This document shows positions 8,991-19,705 of a stretch of DNA of 64,000 nucleotides, piece after piece (position 1 is the first letter of the stretch; each line of letters begins with the position of its first letter). The DNA is taken from NCBI RefSeq assembly GCF_001613935.1, contig NZ_LQCI01000014.1, forward strand, positions 7,383-71,382. Direction: 5' to 3'. Under the pieces are notes generated by a model, which was not told the origin of the DNA, did not search any database, and saw nothing but the letters and a program-made list of their open reading frames with translations. A program made the position numbers and the translations under genes. Origin of the DNA: Amycolatopsis regifaucium. GTDB lineage: Bacteria > Actinomycetota > Actinomycetes > Mycobacteriales > Pseudonocardiaceae.

Positions 8991-10096
8991 GACAGCTCCT
9001 CGGCGGTGTCTTCGGCGATGGCGGGGGAACAGGTCATGCCCCGGCCACCGGGGCCGGTGACGAGCCAGGCGTTGTCCGCGACCCGGGCGCGGTGGACGAT
9101 CCGGGCGGTGTCGACGGTCTGGGCGTAGACCCCGGCCCAGCGGCGGGCGATGCGCGGGAGCGGCCGTCCGAGCAGTGCCCCGGCGACCTCGGCCAGGTGG
9201 TCGTACGGGTCTTCGGTGGTGTCGAAGGAGAACGGCTCGTCGTACTCGTGGGTGTCGCCGATGGTCAGCGAGCCGTCGAGGCGCTGCACCATGAGCAGCT
9301 GCATGGCGTTCGCCGTGGCGACGGCACCCTGCGGCTGGCGAGCGTTGAGGTCGTCGAGCGCATCACCGCGGTATGCGGGGTAGTAGCGGAAGCTGTCCGC
9401 GTCGGCGACGGTGGTGGTGAGCGTTTCACCCAGAGGTTCGGTCTGGGCCATCTGCAACCGCACGCGGCGGATCGGGGTCGGCCCGGCGAGTTCCTTCACC
9501 AGGCCGCCTGTCCAGGCGCCGGTGCACAGGACGACGACGTCGCCTTCGTGACTCTCGCCGGTGTCGTCGACGACGCCCCGGGGGGTCAGGTCGCGGACCT
9601 CCCGGCCGGGCACCCAGGTGTAGCGGCCGGATTTCGCCAGTTCGGCGCGCAGCGCGGGCTGGGCGACGCGTGGTTCGACGGCGGCGTCGCGGTCGCACCA
9701 GAGCGCGCCGAGGAAGTCCCCGCGCAGGGCCGGGTTCAGCGCGCGGGTCTCGGCCGCGTCGAGCAGCTTGAAGCCGCGCTCCTCCGTGCCCGCGGCCGCC
9801 GCGCGGGCGACGGCGAGTTCGGCCTCCGTGCGGACGACGGTGAGCGAGCCGTTCGGCCGGAAGCCGATCCCCGGCACGCGTTCGCCGATGCGTTCCCACA
9901 GCACCCGCGCCCTGGCCGCGGTCTCCAGCTCGGGGCCGGTGGCGCGGCCGCCGACCCAGACCAGCCCGAAGTTGCGCACGGACGCGCCCCGGGCTTCGGG
10001 CTCGCGTTCGATCTGGACGACGTCGTGGCCGCGTTCGACGGCCTGCCAGGCGTGCTGAGTGCCGAGCACTCCGCCGCCGATGATGAGGATTCGCAC
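8984..10096 (-). CDS. FAD-dependent aminophosphonate oxidoreductase (TIGR03364-like)
   Basis: The 370-residue flavoprotein opens with the dinucleotide-binding motif IIGGGVLGTQHA and then RGASVRNFGLVWVGGRA. Later motifs are CTGAWTGGLV and, at the C-terminus, TGPGGRGMTCSPAIAEDTA. It belongs to the DAAO/glycine oxidase superfamily. A subgroup of this superfamily is always found beside phosphonatase-like HAD enzymes and is thought to oxidise 2-aminoethylphosphonate or its N-methyl or hydroxy derivatives to the aldehyde. The gene overlaps the hydrolase gene, which supports sequential steps. Start is GTG 10096. Confidence 0.85.
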   Translation of the reverse strand: MRILIIGGGVLGTQHAWQAVERGHDVVQIEREPEARGASVRNFGLVWVGGRATGPELETAARARVLWERIGERVPGIGFRPNGSLTVVRTEAELAVARAAAAGTEERGFKLLDAAETRALNPALRGDFLGALWCDRDAAVEPRVAQPALRAELAKSGRYTWVPGREVRDLTPRGVVDDTGESHEGDVVVLCTGAWTGGLVKELAGPTPIRRVRLQMAQTEPLGETLTTTVADADSFRYYPAYRGDALDDLNARQPQGAVATANAMQLLMVQRLDGSLTIGDTHEYDEPFSFDTTEDPYDHLAEVAGALLGRPLPRIARRWAGVYAQTVDTARIVHRARVADNAWLVTGPGGRGMTCSPAIAEDTAEELSW

Positions 10097-10171
10097 GCCG
10101 CAGACGCTCGTCCGCGCGCACCAACGCCTCGTGACGGTGGTTCTAACCCTAGGTGAAGTACCTCCGAAACT

Positions 10172-10183
10172 TGGACCAGACCT
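10172..10183. promoter_or_regulatory. Candidate GntR/UTRA operator upstream of the phosphonate operon
   Basis: The minus strand reads AGGTCTGGTCCA, matching 9 of 12 bases of the TGGTCTAGACCA-type operator bound by HutC/PhnF-family GntR regulators. It lies 76 bp upstream of the oxidase start and just downstream of the GntR gene. No other copy was noticed nearby. Confidence 0.35.
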
Positions 10184-10208
10184 GTTATCTTTGCGTTACA
10201 TTATCTCC

Positions 10209-10270
10209 CGTTTCGTCCTCTACATGCGGTCGTTGAAAGTGCAAGTACCGCGTCCAGAGGACTAAACGCG
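10209..10270. repeat. Imperfect hairpin repeat, family 2 copy
   Basis: CGTTTCGTCCTCTACATGCGG (split here as CGTTTCGTCCTCTA plus CATGCGG) begins the left side, and GCAAGTACCGCG then GAGGACTAAACGCG form the right side. The element is a degenerate copy of the near-perfect hairpin at 16991-17054. It lies 11 bp past the stop of the GntR gene, where it may serve as a terminator on the minus strand. Confidence 0.65.
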
Positions 10271-10280
10271 TGAAGGAGGG

Positions 10281-11057
10281 TTACTCCACGCGGCCGAGAC
10301 GGGTCTCGAAGGACAGCCGGTCGCCACGGAACAGCGACCGGACGCGTTCGAACGGGATGCCGTCGGTGCCCCACGAGGTCCGGTGCATCAGCAGCATCGG
10401 CAGTGCCGGATTCGTCCCGATCAACAGCGCCTCCCGCGGGGTGGCGAGCACGGTCTCCACTCGCTCCTCGGCGCCTTCGAAGACCACACCGAGCCTTTCC
10501 CGTAAACACGCGTAGAGCGACTGTGTGGGATCGAACACATCCATGAGCGTGGGGAATCGCGCGGAGGTGAGGTAGGTCGATTCCAGCCCGACCCGCTCAT
10601 CATCGGCCAGCAGTACCCGTTCGATGTGGATCACGTCGTCGTCGGGATCGATTTCCAGTTCCGAAGCCAGCGACGGACCGGCTTCCCGGCGTTCCAAAGA
10701 GATCAGATTCCGGCCCGGCTCGATGCCCTGCCTCCTGAGTCCTTCGGTGTAACTCACCAAAGCGAGCGGCTGCACGAGCTTGGGGCCCGCGACATAGGTG
10801 CCGCTACCCTGCCGCCTGCTGAGACGGCCTTCGAGCACGAGTTCCCCGACGGCCTGGCGGACGGTCGCCCGGGAAACCTCGAAACGCTCGGACAGTTCCC
10901 TTTCGGTGGGAAGTACCGCACCCTGCCCCAATTCGGAGATCACGTCGAGCAGATCGACTTTAACCGCGTAATAACGTGGAATGCGGCCGTGTTCGGGAAT
11001 ACCGTCCCGGACCGGGCCGTCGGCAGACGGATGGACTCTTGGTGAACGTGTTCTCAC
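10281..11057 (-). CDS. GntR-family transcriptional regulator with UTRA ligand domain
   Basis: The 258-residue protein has an N-terminal winged helix (VLPTERELSERFEVSRATVRQ, then GRLSRRQGSGTYV) and a C-terminal UTRA effector domain (LASELEIDPDDDVIHIERVLLADD through MLLMHRTSWGTDG). This is the HutC/PhnF subgroup, often governed by small polar or phosphonate ligands. It lies directly upstream of, and codirectional with, the aminophosphonate genes, and is divergent from the permease at 11130. Start is GTG 11057, although its ribosome site is weak. It is likely the local repressor. Confidence 0.88.
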   Translation of the reverse strand: MRTRSPRVHPSADGPVRDGIPEHGRIPRYYAVKVDLLDVISELGQGAVLPTERELSERFEVSRATVRQAVGELVLEGRLSRRQGSGTYVAGPKLVQPLALVSYTEGLRRQGIEPGRNLISLERREAGPSLASELEIDPDDDVIHIERVLLADDERVGLESTYLTSARFPTLMDVFDPTQSLYACLRERLGVVFEGAEERVETVLATPREALLIGTNPALPMLLMHRTSWGTDGIPFERVRSLFRGDRLSFETRLGRVE

Positions 11058-11129
11058 TGTCGAGATCTTAGGCCGTATTCACCTGGGCTGTACTGACCCG
11101 AACGAAGTGTTCATGCCACGCTCACACTC

Positions 11130-13314
<2,185 letters not shown>

Positions 13315-13330
13315 CTTCACCGCACGGCAT

Positions 13331-13383
13331 GCCAGGAAAGGTCCTTTCCTTGCGAATTTCGCAAGGAAAGGACCTTTCCTGGC
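13331..13383. repeat. Nested palindromic intergenic repeat, copy 2 (53-bp near-perfect palindrome)
   Basis: Arms 13331-13356 and 13358-13383 are exact reverse complements around one central base. Inside are two 17-bp units, AGGAAAGGTCCTTTCCT (13334) and AGGAAAGGACCTTTCCT (13364), 30 nt apart with the 13-nt spacer TGCGAATTTCGCA. The unit variant AGGAAAGG replaces ATGAAAGG of the other copies by paired changes in both arms, which suggests compensating selection or spread of a subfamily. It lies between convergent genes. Confidence 0.85.
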
Positions 13384-13397
13384 GTTCGGGGGCGACT

Positions 13398-14504
13398 TCA
13401 GCGGGTCTTGTCCAAACGCGACAGTGCTTCTTCGTAACCCGAAACGAGTTCCGCGATCACGTCGGCGACCGGCCGCACCCGGTCCATCCGCCCGACGATC
13501 TGCCCCACCGGCATCGAGACCACGGTCGGATCCGCCGCGTGATGAATCCGGTTGTGCGCGTGGGAGACCAGCAGGTTCTGCAGCGGCATCGGCAGCGGTT
13601 CTGGCGCGCCGGGCGCGGCCCACGCCTCGGTCCACCGCGTCTTGAGCAGCCGCGCCGGTTTGCCGGTGTAGATCCGCGTCCGGACGGTGTCGGACGAACC
13701 CGCCGCGACCAGAGCCCGTTGCATGGCCCCGGATTCTCCCATGGTCTGCAGGTATTCCTCGGTGGCGAGCCAGAACGACCCCATCCACACCCCGGACGCG
13801 CCCAGCGCGAGCGCCGCCGCGACCTGCCGTCCCGAGCCGATCCCGCCCGCGGCGAGCACCGGCACCCGGTCACCGACGGCGTCGACGACCTCGGGCAGCA
13901 GGACCATCGACGCGATCTCGCCGGTGTGCCCGCCCGCCTCATAACCTTGCGCCACAACGAGATCGACACCGTTCTCGACGTGCCGGACAGCGTGTTCGGC
14001 CTTGCCTGCCAATGCCGCGACCGGCACGCCTTTCGCGTGACACTGGTCGATGACGTCGACCGGCGGTGAACCCAGCGCGTTGGCGATCAACCGGATGGGA
14101 TGTTTCAGCGCGACCTCGACATGCGACCGGGCGACCGAATGCAGCCAGCCCAGCACGCCGGCGCGTTCGTCGGTGTCGTCCGGCAGCGGCGGGACGGCCA
14201 GGTCACGCAGAGTCCGCTCCACGAAATCGCGATGCCCTTGGGGGATGTGCTTCGCGAGATCGATCGACGTCCCTTCCGCCGGGATCTTGGCGGGCATGAC
14301 GATGTCGACACCGTAGGGTTTGCCGCCGGTGTTCTCGTCCATCCAGGACAGGACGGCGTCGAGTTCGGCCGCGTCGTTGAACCGCACACAGCCCAGCACG
14401 CCCAGCCCACCCGCCCGGCTGATCGCCGCGGCGACGTGTTCGGACGGGGTGAACCCGACGATCGGCAGGTCGATCTCGAGCCGGTCGCACAGAGACGTCC
14501 GCAT
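13398..14504 (-). CDS. Nitronate monooxygenase family flavoprotein
   Basis: The 368-residue FMN-binding TIM-barrel protein has LPIVGFTPSEHVAAAISRAGGLGVLG at the start (shown in part by PIVGFTPSEH), then VAQGYEAGGHTGE, the catalytic-His region, and VLAAGGIGSGRQVAAALALGASGVWMGS, the phosphate site. It belongs to the 2-nitropropane dioxygenase/nitronate monooxygenase superfamily. IpdC (33054-34100) is a distant relative with a defined steroid role. Here the gene ends next to fadD19 (14 bp away, same strand) and could be cotranscribed with it, but I cannot assign a steroid substrate. Confidence 0.82.
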   Translation of the reverse strand: MRTSLCDRLEIDLPIVGFTPSEHVAAAISRAGGLGVLGCVRFNDAAELDAVLSWMDENTGGKPYGVDIVMPAKIPAEGTSIDLAKHIPQGHRDFVERTLRDLAVPPLPDDTDERAGVLGWLHSVARSHVEVALKHPIRLIANALGSPPVDVIDQCHAKGVPVAALAGKAEHAVRHVENGVDLVVAQGYEAGGHTGEIASMVLLPEVVDAVGDRVPVLAAGGIGSGRQVAAALALGASGVWMGSFWLATEEYLQTMGESGAMQRALVAAGSSDTVRTRIYTGKPARLLKTRWTEAWAAPGAPEPLPMPLQNLLVSHAHNRIHHAADPTVVSMPVGQIVGRMDRVRPVADVIAELVSGYEEALSRLDKTR

Positions 14505-14517
14505 GTGGCTCCTTTAC

Positions 14518-16134
14518 TCACGCCGGTTGGATGGTCACGGGCTCGTGCTCGCCGGCGTAGCGCTGCGCCCAGGGATAGTCCGGTTTCCCACTGGGAGAGC
14601 GCCCGATCTCCTCGGCGAGCCAGAGGGTGCGTGGCACCTTGTACCCGGCGACCTCGGTCCGCACATGCGCTTCGAGCGCGACGACGTCCAGGTCTTTGCC
14701 TGGCCTCGGCTGGATCACCGCGGCCACGCGCTGGCCGAGCCGGTCGTCGGGGATGCCGATGACGAGCGCGTCGAACACGTCAGGATGCGACTTCAGGGCA
14801 CCCTCGACTTCTTCCGGGTAGACCTTCTCGCCGCCGGTGTTCACGCACTGCGATCCCCTGCCGAGCAGGGTCACCGTGCCGTCTTCCTCGTAGCGCGCGT
14901 AATCACCGGGTACGACGTACCGCTTGCCGTCGACCTCGATGAAGATCTTCTCGGTCTTCACGGGATCCTTGTAGTAGCCGAGGGGGACGTGCCCGCGGCG
15001 CGCGATCAGCCCGATCGCGCCGGGCTTCGGGTCGACAAGACCGCCGTCGTCGTCCACCAGGATCGCGTCCTTGCCGAAGCTGACCCGGGGACCGGCGGAA
15101 TGGTCGGAGTCCTTGCTGACCATGCCGATGCCGGTGAAGCCGCTTTCGGAGGATCCGATCGCGTCGGTGATCACCACGTTCGGGAGCATCGCCAGGAATT
15201 CCTGCTTCACCGACTGGGAGAACAGGGCGGCGTGGCTCGACACCGCGACGATCGACGACGCGTCGTAGTCACCCTCGCGGTAGGCCTCGATCAGCGGTCG
15301 CGCCATCGCGTCGCCGACGATGGTGAGTACCTGAACCTTGTTGTCCTGCACGGCTTTCCAGATCTCGTGCGCGTCGAACCGCGGCACGAACACGACCGGG
15401 CTGCCGGTGAACAGCGCGCCGAACGCGGCCCACTGCGCGGCGCCGTGGATCAGCGGCGCGGCGGGCAGCCGGACCAGGCTGCCCGACTTTCCCTGTTCGG
15501 CGAGCGTCCATTCGTCCGGGACGTACTCGCCGGTGACGAAGTTGATGCCGCCACCGAGCGCGCGCCAGATGTCCTCGTGACGCCACAGGACACCCTTGGG
15601 ATATCCGGTGGTTCCGCCGGTGTAGAGAATGTAGATGTCGTCGGCGCTGCGCTCGGGGAAGTCACGCTCGGGTGAGCCTTCGGCGAGCGCGGCCTCGTAG
15701 TCCACGCCGCCGTAGGACGAGTAGTCCCCGTCGCTTCCGTCGTCGACAACGACAACGTGTTTCAGTTCAGGGGTTTCCGGCAGCACGGCGGCGACCTTGT
15801 CCGAGTAACCGCGCTCGTGGACCAGCGCCACGAGGTCGGCGTTGTCGAACAGGTACCGCAGTTCGCCGTGGACGTAGCGGTAGTTGACGTTGATCGCGAT
15901 CGCGCGCAGCTTGTACGCGGCGATCATCGATTCCAGTGCTTCGATGGAGTTCCGGGAATAGACACCGATGTGGGATCCGGGTCCCACGCCGTGTGCGGCG
16001 AGATGGTGCGCCAGCCGGTTGGCGCGCTCTTCCAGTTCGGCGAAGGTGACCCGCCGATCGCCGCAGACGACCGCGATGCGCTCCGGCACGGCGTCGACGG
16101 CGTGCTCGAGTAGATCCGCGATATTGAGTGCCAC
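14518..16134 (-). CDS. fadD19: Steroid side-chain CoA ligase FadD19
   Basis: The roughly 538-residue acyl-CoA synthetase closely follows mycobacterial FadD19: ALNIADLLEHAVDAVPERIAV, then ELRYLFDNADLVALVHERGY, and DDGSDGDYSSYGGV. The AMP-binding P-loop YTGGTTGYPKG lies at residues 171-181, and GSSESGF and PGDYARYEEDGTVTLLGRG follow. FadD19 activates the sterol C26 carboxylate and is required for C24-branched side chains in Rhodococcus. The start is uncertain: GTG 16134 fits the family N-terminus but GAGGGA directly touches it; ATG 16152 is the alternative. A KstR-type box spans the divergent start region shared with echA19. Confidence 0.92.
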   Translation of the reverse strand: MALNIADLLEHAVDAVPERIAVVCGDRRVTFAELEERANRLAHHLAAHGVGPGSHIGVYSRNSIEALESMIAAYKLRAIAINVNYRYVHGELRYLFDNADLVALVHERGYSDKVAAVLPETPELKHVVVVDDGSDGDYSSYGGVDYEAALAEGSPERDFPERSADDIYILYTGGTTGYPKGVLWRHEDIWRALGGGINFVTGEYVPDEWTLAEQGKSGSLVRLPAAPLIHGAAQWAAFGALFTGSPVVFVPRFDAHEIWKAVQDNKVQVLTIVGDAMARPLIEAYREGDYDASSIVAVSSHAALFSQSVKQEFLAMLPNVVITDAIGSSESGFTGIGMVSKDSDHSAGPRVSFGKDAILVDDDGGLVDPKPGAIGLIARRGHVPLGYYKDPVKTEKIFIEVDGKRYVVPGDYARYEEDGTVTLLGRGSQCVNTGGEKVYPEEVEGALKSHPDVFDALVIGIPDDRLGQRVAAVIQPRPGKDLDVVALEAHVRTEVAGYKVPRTLWLAEEIGRSPSGKPDYPWAQRYAGEHEPVTIQPA

Positions 16135-16144
16135 TCCCTCAAAG

Positions 16145-16158
16145 TAGAACATGTTATC
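16145..16158. promoter_or_regulatory. KstR-type operator, fadD19/echA19 divergent promoter
   Basis: TAGAACATGTTATC matches the KstR consensus TnnAACnnGTTnnA at all defined positions except the last. It sits between the divergent fadD19 and echA19 starts and overlaps the alternative start codons of both. Confidence 0.65.
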
Positions 16159-16195
16159 GTTCTGGGCAATGGTGGCGATTTCAGTGGAGGCTCCG

Positions 16196-16984
16196 GTGGG
16201 CGAACCGCACGCGCTGGTGGAAAAGATCGAACACACCCTCGTGGTCACGATGAACCGGCCGGAGGCCCGCAACGCGCTCAGCGGCGAGATGCTCGGGATC
16301 ATGGTCGAGGCGTGGAACCGCGTCGACACCGACGACGACATCCGGTGCTGCGTGCTCACCGGCGCGGGCGGCGCGTTCTGCGCGGGCGCGGATCTGAAGT
16401 CGATGTCGAAGAACTCGCCGTCCGACTCGTTCGAGAAGGGCACGTTCGATCCCAGCCGGATCGAAGGCCTGCTCAAGGGGCGACGGCTGACGAAACCGTT
16501 GATCGCGGCCGTCGAGGGCCCGGCGATCGCCGGCGGCACGGAGATCCTGCAGGGCACGGACCTGCGCGTCGCGGGCGAGAGCGCGAAGTTCGGGGTGTCG
16601 GAAGCACGGTGGAGCCTGTTCCCCATGGGCGGTTCGGCCGTCCGGCTCCCCCGCCAGATCCCGTACACCGTCGCCGCCGACCTGCTGCTGACTGGACGGC
16701 ACATCACCGCGGCCGAGGCGCTGAAGATCGGCCTGATCGGCTACGTCGTCCCCGACGGCACGGCGCTGGACAAGGCGATGGAGCTGGCCGGGCTGATCTC
16801 CGCGAACGGACCGCTCGCGGTCCGCGCGATCCTCAAGACCCTGCGCGACACCGAGGGCATGCACGAGGAAGAGGCCTTCAAGCTCGACGCCCAGTACGGC
16901 ATCGAGGTTTTCGCGAGCGAAGACGCGAAGGAAGGCCCCCGCGCCTTCGCCGAGAAGCGCAAGCCCGTCTTCCGGGGCCGCTGA
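16196..16984 (+). CDS. echA19: Steroid enoyl-CoA hydratase EchA19
   Basis: The 262-residue crotonase-fold protein matches mycobacterial EchA19 almost motif for motif: [37 protein letters not shown] (oxyanion hole), [20 protein letters not shown] and [17 protein letters not shown] (catalytic Glu). It ends [10 protein letters not shown]. EchA19 hydrates cholesterol-derived enoyl-CoA in side-chain beta-oxidation. I chose GTG 16196, five bases after GGAGG; GTG 16184 aligns slightly better with the mycobacterial N-terminus and is possible. It is divergent from fadD19 under a shared KstR-type box, as expected for consecutive side-chain steps. Confidence 0.92.
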   Translation: MGEPHALVEKIEHTLVVTMNRPEARNALSGEMLGIMVEAWNRVDTDDDIRCCVLTGAGGAFCAGADLKSMSKNSPSDSFEKGTFDPSRIEGLLKGRRLTKPLIAAVEGPAIAGGTEILQGTDLRVAGESAKFGVSEARWSLFPMGGSAVRLPRQIPYTVAADLLLTGRHITAAEALKIGLIGYVVPDGTALDKAMELAGLISANGPLAVRAILKTLRDTEGMHEEEAFKLDAQYGIEVFASEDAKEGPRAFAEKRKPVFRGR

Positions 16985-16990
16985 CCCCCA

Positions 16991-17054
16991 CGCGTTTCGT
17001 CCTCTAAATGCGGTAGTTGCCCACGCAACTACCGCGTTTAGAGGACGAAACGCG
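16991..17054. repeat. Near-perfect 30-bp-arm hairpin, family 2 reference copy
   Basis: Arms 16991-17020 (starts CGCGTTTCGTCCTCTAAATG) and 17025-17054 (ends TTTAGAGGACGAAACGCG) pair over 30 bp with one G-T mismatch around loop CCAC. It lies between convergent genes (echA19 and an acyl-CoA synthetase), so it may be a bidirectional terminator. Partial relatives occur at 10209-10270 and 35103-35122. It differs from the 30-nt-period family. Confidence 0.85.
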
Positions 17055-17055
17055 G

Positions 17056-18615
17056 TCAGGGGAGGGCGTGGCCCGCCCAGTAGGGGTCGCGGAGCTTGCG
17101 CTTGTAGAGCTTCCCGTTCGGGTCACGCGGGAGTTCGGGCAGGTAGTCGACCGAACGCGGGAGCTTGAACCTCGCCAGCCGGGACGCCGCGTACTCGAGG
17201 ATCTCGGCGGTCAGCTCGTCGGAGGGCTCGACACCGCCCGCGGGCTGGACGACGGCCTTGATCGCCTCGCCCCACTCCTCGTGCGGGACCCCGAACACCG
17301 CGACGTCGGCGATCTTCGGATGCATCACCAGTTCGCCCTCGATCTCCGCCGGGTAGATGTTCACCCCGCCCGAGATGATCAGATCCGCCTTGCGGTCGTG
17401 CAGGAAGAGGTAGCCGTCCTCGTCGAGATGCCCGACGTCGCCGAGGGTGAACAGATCGCCGACCCGCGCCTTGGCCGTCTTGGCCCGGTCCTTGTGGTAC
17501 TCGAACTTCGAGTCCCCCATCTTCATGTAGACGGTGCCGGTCTCACCGGCGGGCAGCTCCTTGCCCTCGTCGTCGAGGATCTTGATCGTCGAACCCGGCC
17601 ACGGCAGCCCCACCGAACCCGGTTTCTCGAGCCACTCCTCCCCCGAGATCGCCGTGCCGCCGCCCTCGGTGGCCGCGTAGTACTCGGTGACGACCGGCCC
17701 CCACCAGTCGAGCATCCGACGTTTGACCTCCAGCGGACAGGGCGCGGCACCGTGGATCATCACGCGCAGCGAACTCAGGTCGTAGGCCGCGCGGACGTCG
17801 TCCGGCAACGCGAGCAACCGCCGGAACTGCGTCGGGACCATATGGCTGTGCGTGACCCGGTGCCGCTCGATCAGCCGCAGCATCTCCTCGGCGTCCCAGC
17901 GGTCCATCAGCACCGCGGTATGCCCCAGCTGCAGCGAGATGGCGACGAAGTTGAGCACCGCCGTGTGATAGAGCGGCGACCCGCACAGATGCACGTGCCC
18001 GTCGTGCGGCACCAGCCCGAAGATCCCGAAGAACCACGTCGAAGCGCCGGGGACTTCGTCGGGATCGGCGCCGCTCAGCGGGCGCCGGACACCCTTGGGC
18101 CGCCCCGTGGTCCCCGACGTGTAGAGCATCGGCGAGCCGGCCGTGCGCCGCTCCGGACGCCCGTCCCCCTCACCCGAACCGAGTTCCTCGATCCGCCGGA
18201 AACCCGCGACGTCGCCCACCGCGAAACGCGCCCGTTCCGGGATCCCGGCCTCGTCGGCGGCCGCGATCGCGACGTCGGCGAACCGTTCGTGCGCGAGGAA
18301 CGCCTTGGCGCCGCTGTCGGAGAGGATGTAGGCGACCTCCGGCCCGACCAGATGCCAGTTGACCACCACGATGTACAACCCGGACTGGATGGCGGCGAAA
18401 TAGGCCGCCACGAGTTCGTCCCCGTTGGGCTGCAGGACGACGACCACGTCCCCGGCCCCGAGCCCGAGGGCCTGCAGGCCCCGGGCGTACGCGTTCGCTT
18501 TCGCGGCGAGGTCCCCGTAGCCGATCGAGCGGCCGTCCGGATCGACGAGCGCGACCCGCTCCGGCTCCCGCGCGGCGATGTTCCAGACCCCAAGTGTCCC
18601 CGTGGCTGTCGACAT
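17056..18615 (-). CDS. Acyl-CoA synthetase, probably steroid-acid CoA ligase
   Basis: The 519-residue ANL-family enzyme has P-loop MLYTSGTTGRPKGVRRP, EYYAATEGGG, LGDVGHLDEDGYLFLHDRK and a C-terminal lysine motif PNGKLYKRKLR. It therefore makes an acyl adenylate and then an acyl-CoA. Start ATG 18615 follows a KstR-type box by 11 bases, and no ribosome site is visible, so the mRNA may be leaderless. Location between fadD19/echA19 and the ltp genes and the KstR-type box point to a steroid carboxylate substrate, such as the C24 or C22 acid (FadD17/CasG role), but the exact paralogue cannot be fixed from sequence alone. Confidence 0.85.
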   Translation of the reverse strand: MSTATGTLGVWNIAAREPERVALVDPDGRSIGYGDLAAKANAYARGLQALGLGAGDVVVVLQPNGDELVAAYFAAIQSGLYIVVVNWHLVGPEVAYILSDSGAKAFLAHERFADVAIAAADEAGIPERARFAVGDVAGFRRIEELGSGEGDGRPERRTAGSPMLYTSGTTGRPKGVRRPLSGADPDEVPGASTWFFGIFGLVPHDGHVHLCGSPLYHTAVLNFVAISLQLGHTAVLMDRWDAEEMLRLIERHRVTHSHMVPTQFRRLLALPDDVRAAYDLSSLRVMIHGAAPCPLEVKRRMLDWWGPVVTEYYAATEGGGTAISGEEWLEKPGSVGLPWPGSTIKILDDEGKELPAGETGTVYMKMGDSKFEYHKDRAKTAKARVGDLFTLGDVGHLDEDGYLFLHDRKADLIISGGVNIYPAEIEGELVMHPKIADVAVFGVPHEEWGEAIKAVVQPAGGVEPSDELTAEILEYAASRLARFKLPRSVDYLPELPRDPNGKLYKRKLRDPYWAGHALP

Positions 18616-18626
18616 AGGGGCAAATC

Positions 18627-18640
18627 TAGAACGCGTTCCA
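18627..18640. promoter_or_regulatory. KstR-type operator, acyl-CoA synthetase promoter
   Basis: TAGAACGCGTTCCA fits TnnAACnnGTTnnA at every defined position. It lies 11 bp upstream of the acyl-CoA synthetase ATG on the minus strand, where binding would block initiation. Confidence 0.75.
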
Positions 18641-18691
18641 CTCAAGGGCAAGCGTCAAGGGCGCCCAGGTGACGGAGCTTGCCGCAAAATC

Positions 18692-18705
18692 GAGAACGTG
18701 TTTCA
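18692..18705. promoter_or_regulatory. KstR-type operator, DUF35-ltp4-ltp3 promoter
   Basis: GAGAACGTGTTTCA matches the KstR core AACnnGTT and the final A, but has G instead of the first T. It ends 8 bp before the GTG of the DUF35 gene and, with the box at 18627, gives two operators in one divergent intergenic region. Confidence 0.6.
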
Positions 18706-18713
18706 CTCAGAAT

Positions 18714-19697
18714 GTGAGTGCACCAGAACTCCCGCTGTCGGCCCCGCTCAACGTGGGCTTCGACTACACCCGTTCGGTCGGGCCGGTACTCGGCCGGTTC
18801 GTCGACGCCCTGCGCGAGCGCCGGGTCGAAGGCGTCCGCGGCAGTGACGGCCGCGTCCACGTGCCGCCACTGGAATACGACCCCGTGACCGCCGAGGCGC
18901 TGTCCGAGTTCGTTCCGGTCGCCGCCGAAGGCGAGATCGTGTCTTGGTCGTGGATCGCCGAACCGCTCGACGGCCAGCCCCTGTCGCGGCCGTTCGCGTG
19001 GGCCCTGATCAGGCTCGACGGCGCCGACACCGCGCTCCTGCACGCGGTCGACGCGGGCTCTCCGTCGAACGTCCACACTGGACAGCGTGTGCGGATCCGC
19101 TGGGCGGACGAGACGGTCGGCCACATCCGGGACATCGCCTACTTCGTCCCCGCCGACGGTCCCGACACCGATCCCACCGAGGCGCCGCCCCCGGTCGCGA
19201 AACGCGAGGAGGGCGCGCCGGTCAGCGTGGTGATCACGCCGATCCACCTGCGCTACCGGCATTCCGCGTCGCCGGAGGAGAGCCGTTACCTGCGCGGACT
19301 CGCCGAAGGAAAGCTGATCGGCCAGCGCTGCCCGTCGTGCGGCAAGGTCTACCTCCCGCCGCGCGGCGCCTGCCCGACCGACGGCGTCCCGACCACCGAC
19401 GAGGTCGAACTCCCGGACACCGGCATCGTCACCACGTTCTGCATTGTGAACGTCCCGTTCCTCGGCCAGCGGATCAAACCGCCGTATGTCGCGGCGTACA
19501 TCCTGCTCGACGGCGCGGACATCGCGTTCCTGCACCTGGTCCTCGGCTGCGACGCGGCCGACGTCCGGATGGGCATGCGCGTGCGCGCCGTCTGGAAACC
19601 GGCCGACGAGTGGTGGACGTCGCTGGAGAACATCGACCACTTCGAGCCGACCGGCGAGCCGGACGCGCCCTACGATTCCTTCGCCCACCATCTGTGA
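18714..19697 (+). CDS. Double DUF35/OB-fold zinc-ribbon protein (Rv3521-like), partner of Ltp thiolase-fold enzymes
   Basis: The 327-residue protein has an N-terminal OB-like half (residues 1-150, EIVSWSWIAEP) and a C-terminal DUF35 half. The latter has a zinc ribbon (GQRCPSCGKVYLPPRGACP) and an acyl-CoA-binding OB fold (GIVTTFCIVNVPF). ChsH2, a DUF35 protein, is known to clamp onto Ltp2 to form the steroid side-chain aldolase. By the same logic this protein should assist Ltp3 and/or Ltp4, encoded immediately downstream in one operon. The same order (Rv3521, ltp4, ltp3) occurs in M. tuberculosis. Start GTG 18714; a KstR-type box ends 8 bp upstream and no ribosome site is seen. Confidence 0.88.
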   Translation: MSAPELPLSAPLNVGFDYTRSVGPVLGRFVDALRERRVEGVRGSDGRVHVPPLEYDPVTAEALSEFVPVAAEGEIVSWSWIAEPLDGQPLSRPFAWALIRLDGADTALLHAVDAGSPSNVHTGQRVRIRWADETVGHIRDIAYFVPADGPDTDPTEAPPPVAKREEGAPVSVVITPIHLRYRHSASPEESRYLRGLAEGKLIGQRCPSCGKVYLPPRGACPTDGVPTTDEVELPDTGIVTTFCIVNVPFLGQRIKPPYVAAYILLDGADIAFLHLVLGCDAADVRMGMRVRAVWKPADEWWTSLENIDHFEPTGEPDAPYDSFAHHL

Positions 19698-19705
19698 GGA
19701 CCGCT

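Noticed and set aside
11044..11055. GAACGTGTTCTC near the GntR start as a KstR-type box
   Set aside because: It has the AACnnGTT core but lacks both outer T/A positions and stands beside phosphonate genes with no steroid link.
16153..16707. N-terminal extension of the fadD19 frame beyond the promoter
   Set aside because: It lies antisense to echA19, crosses the KstR-type box and has no similarity to FadD19; family N-termini begin near 16134.
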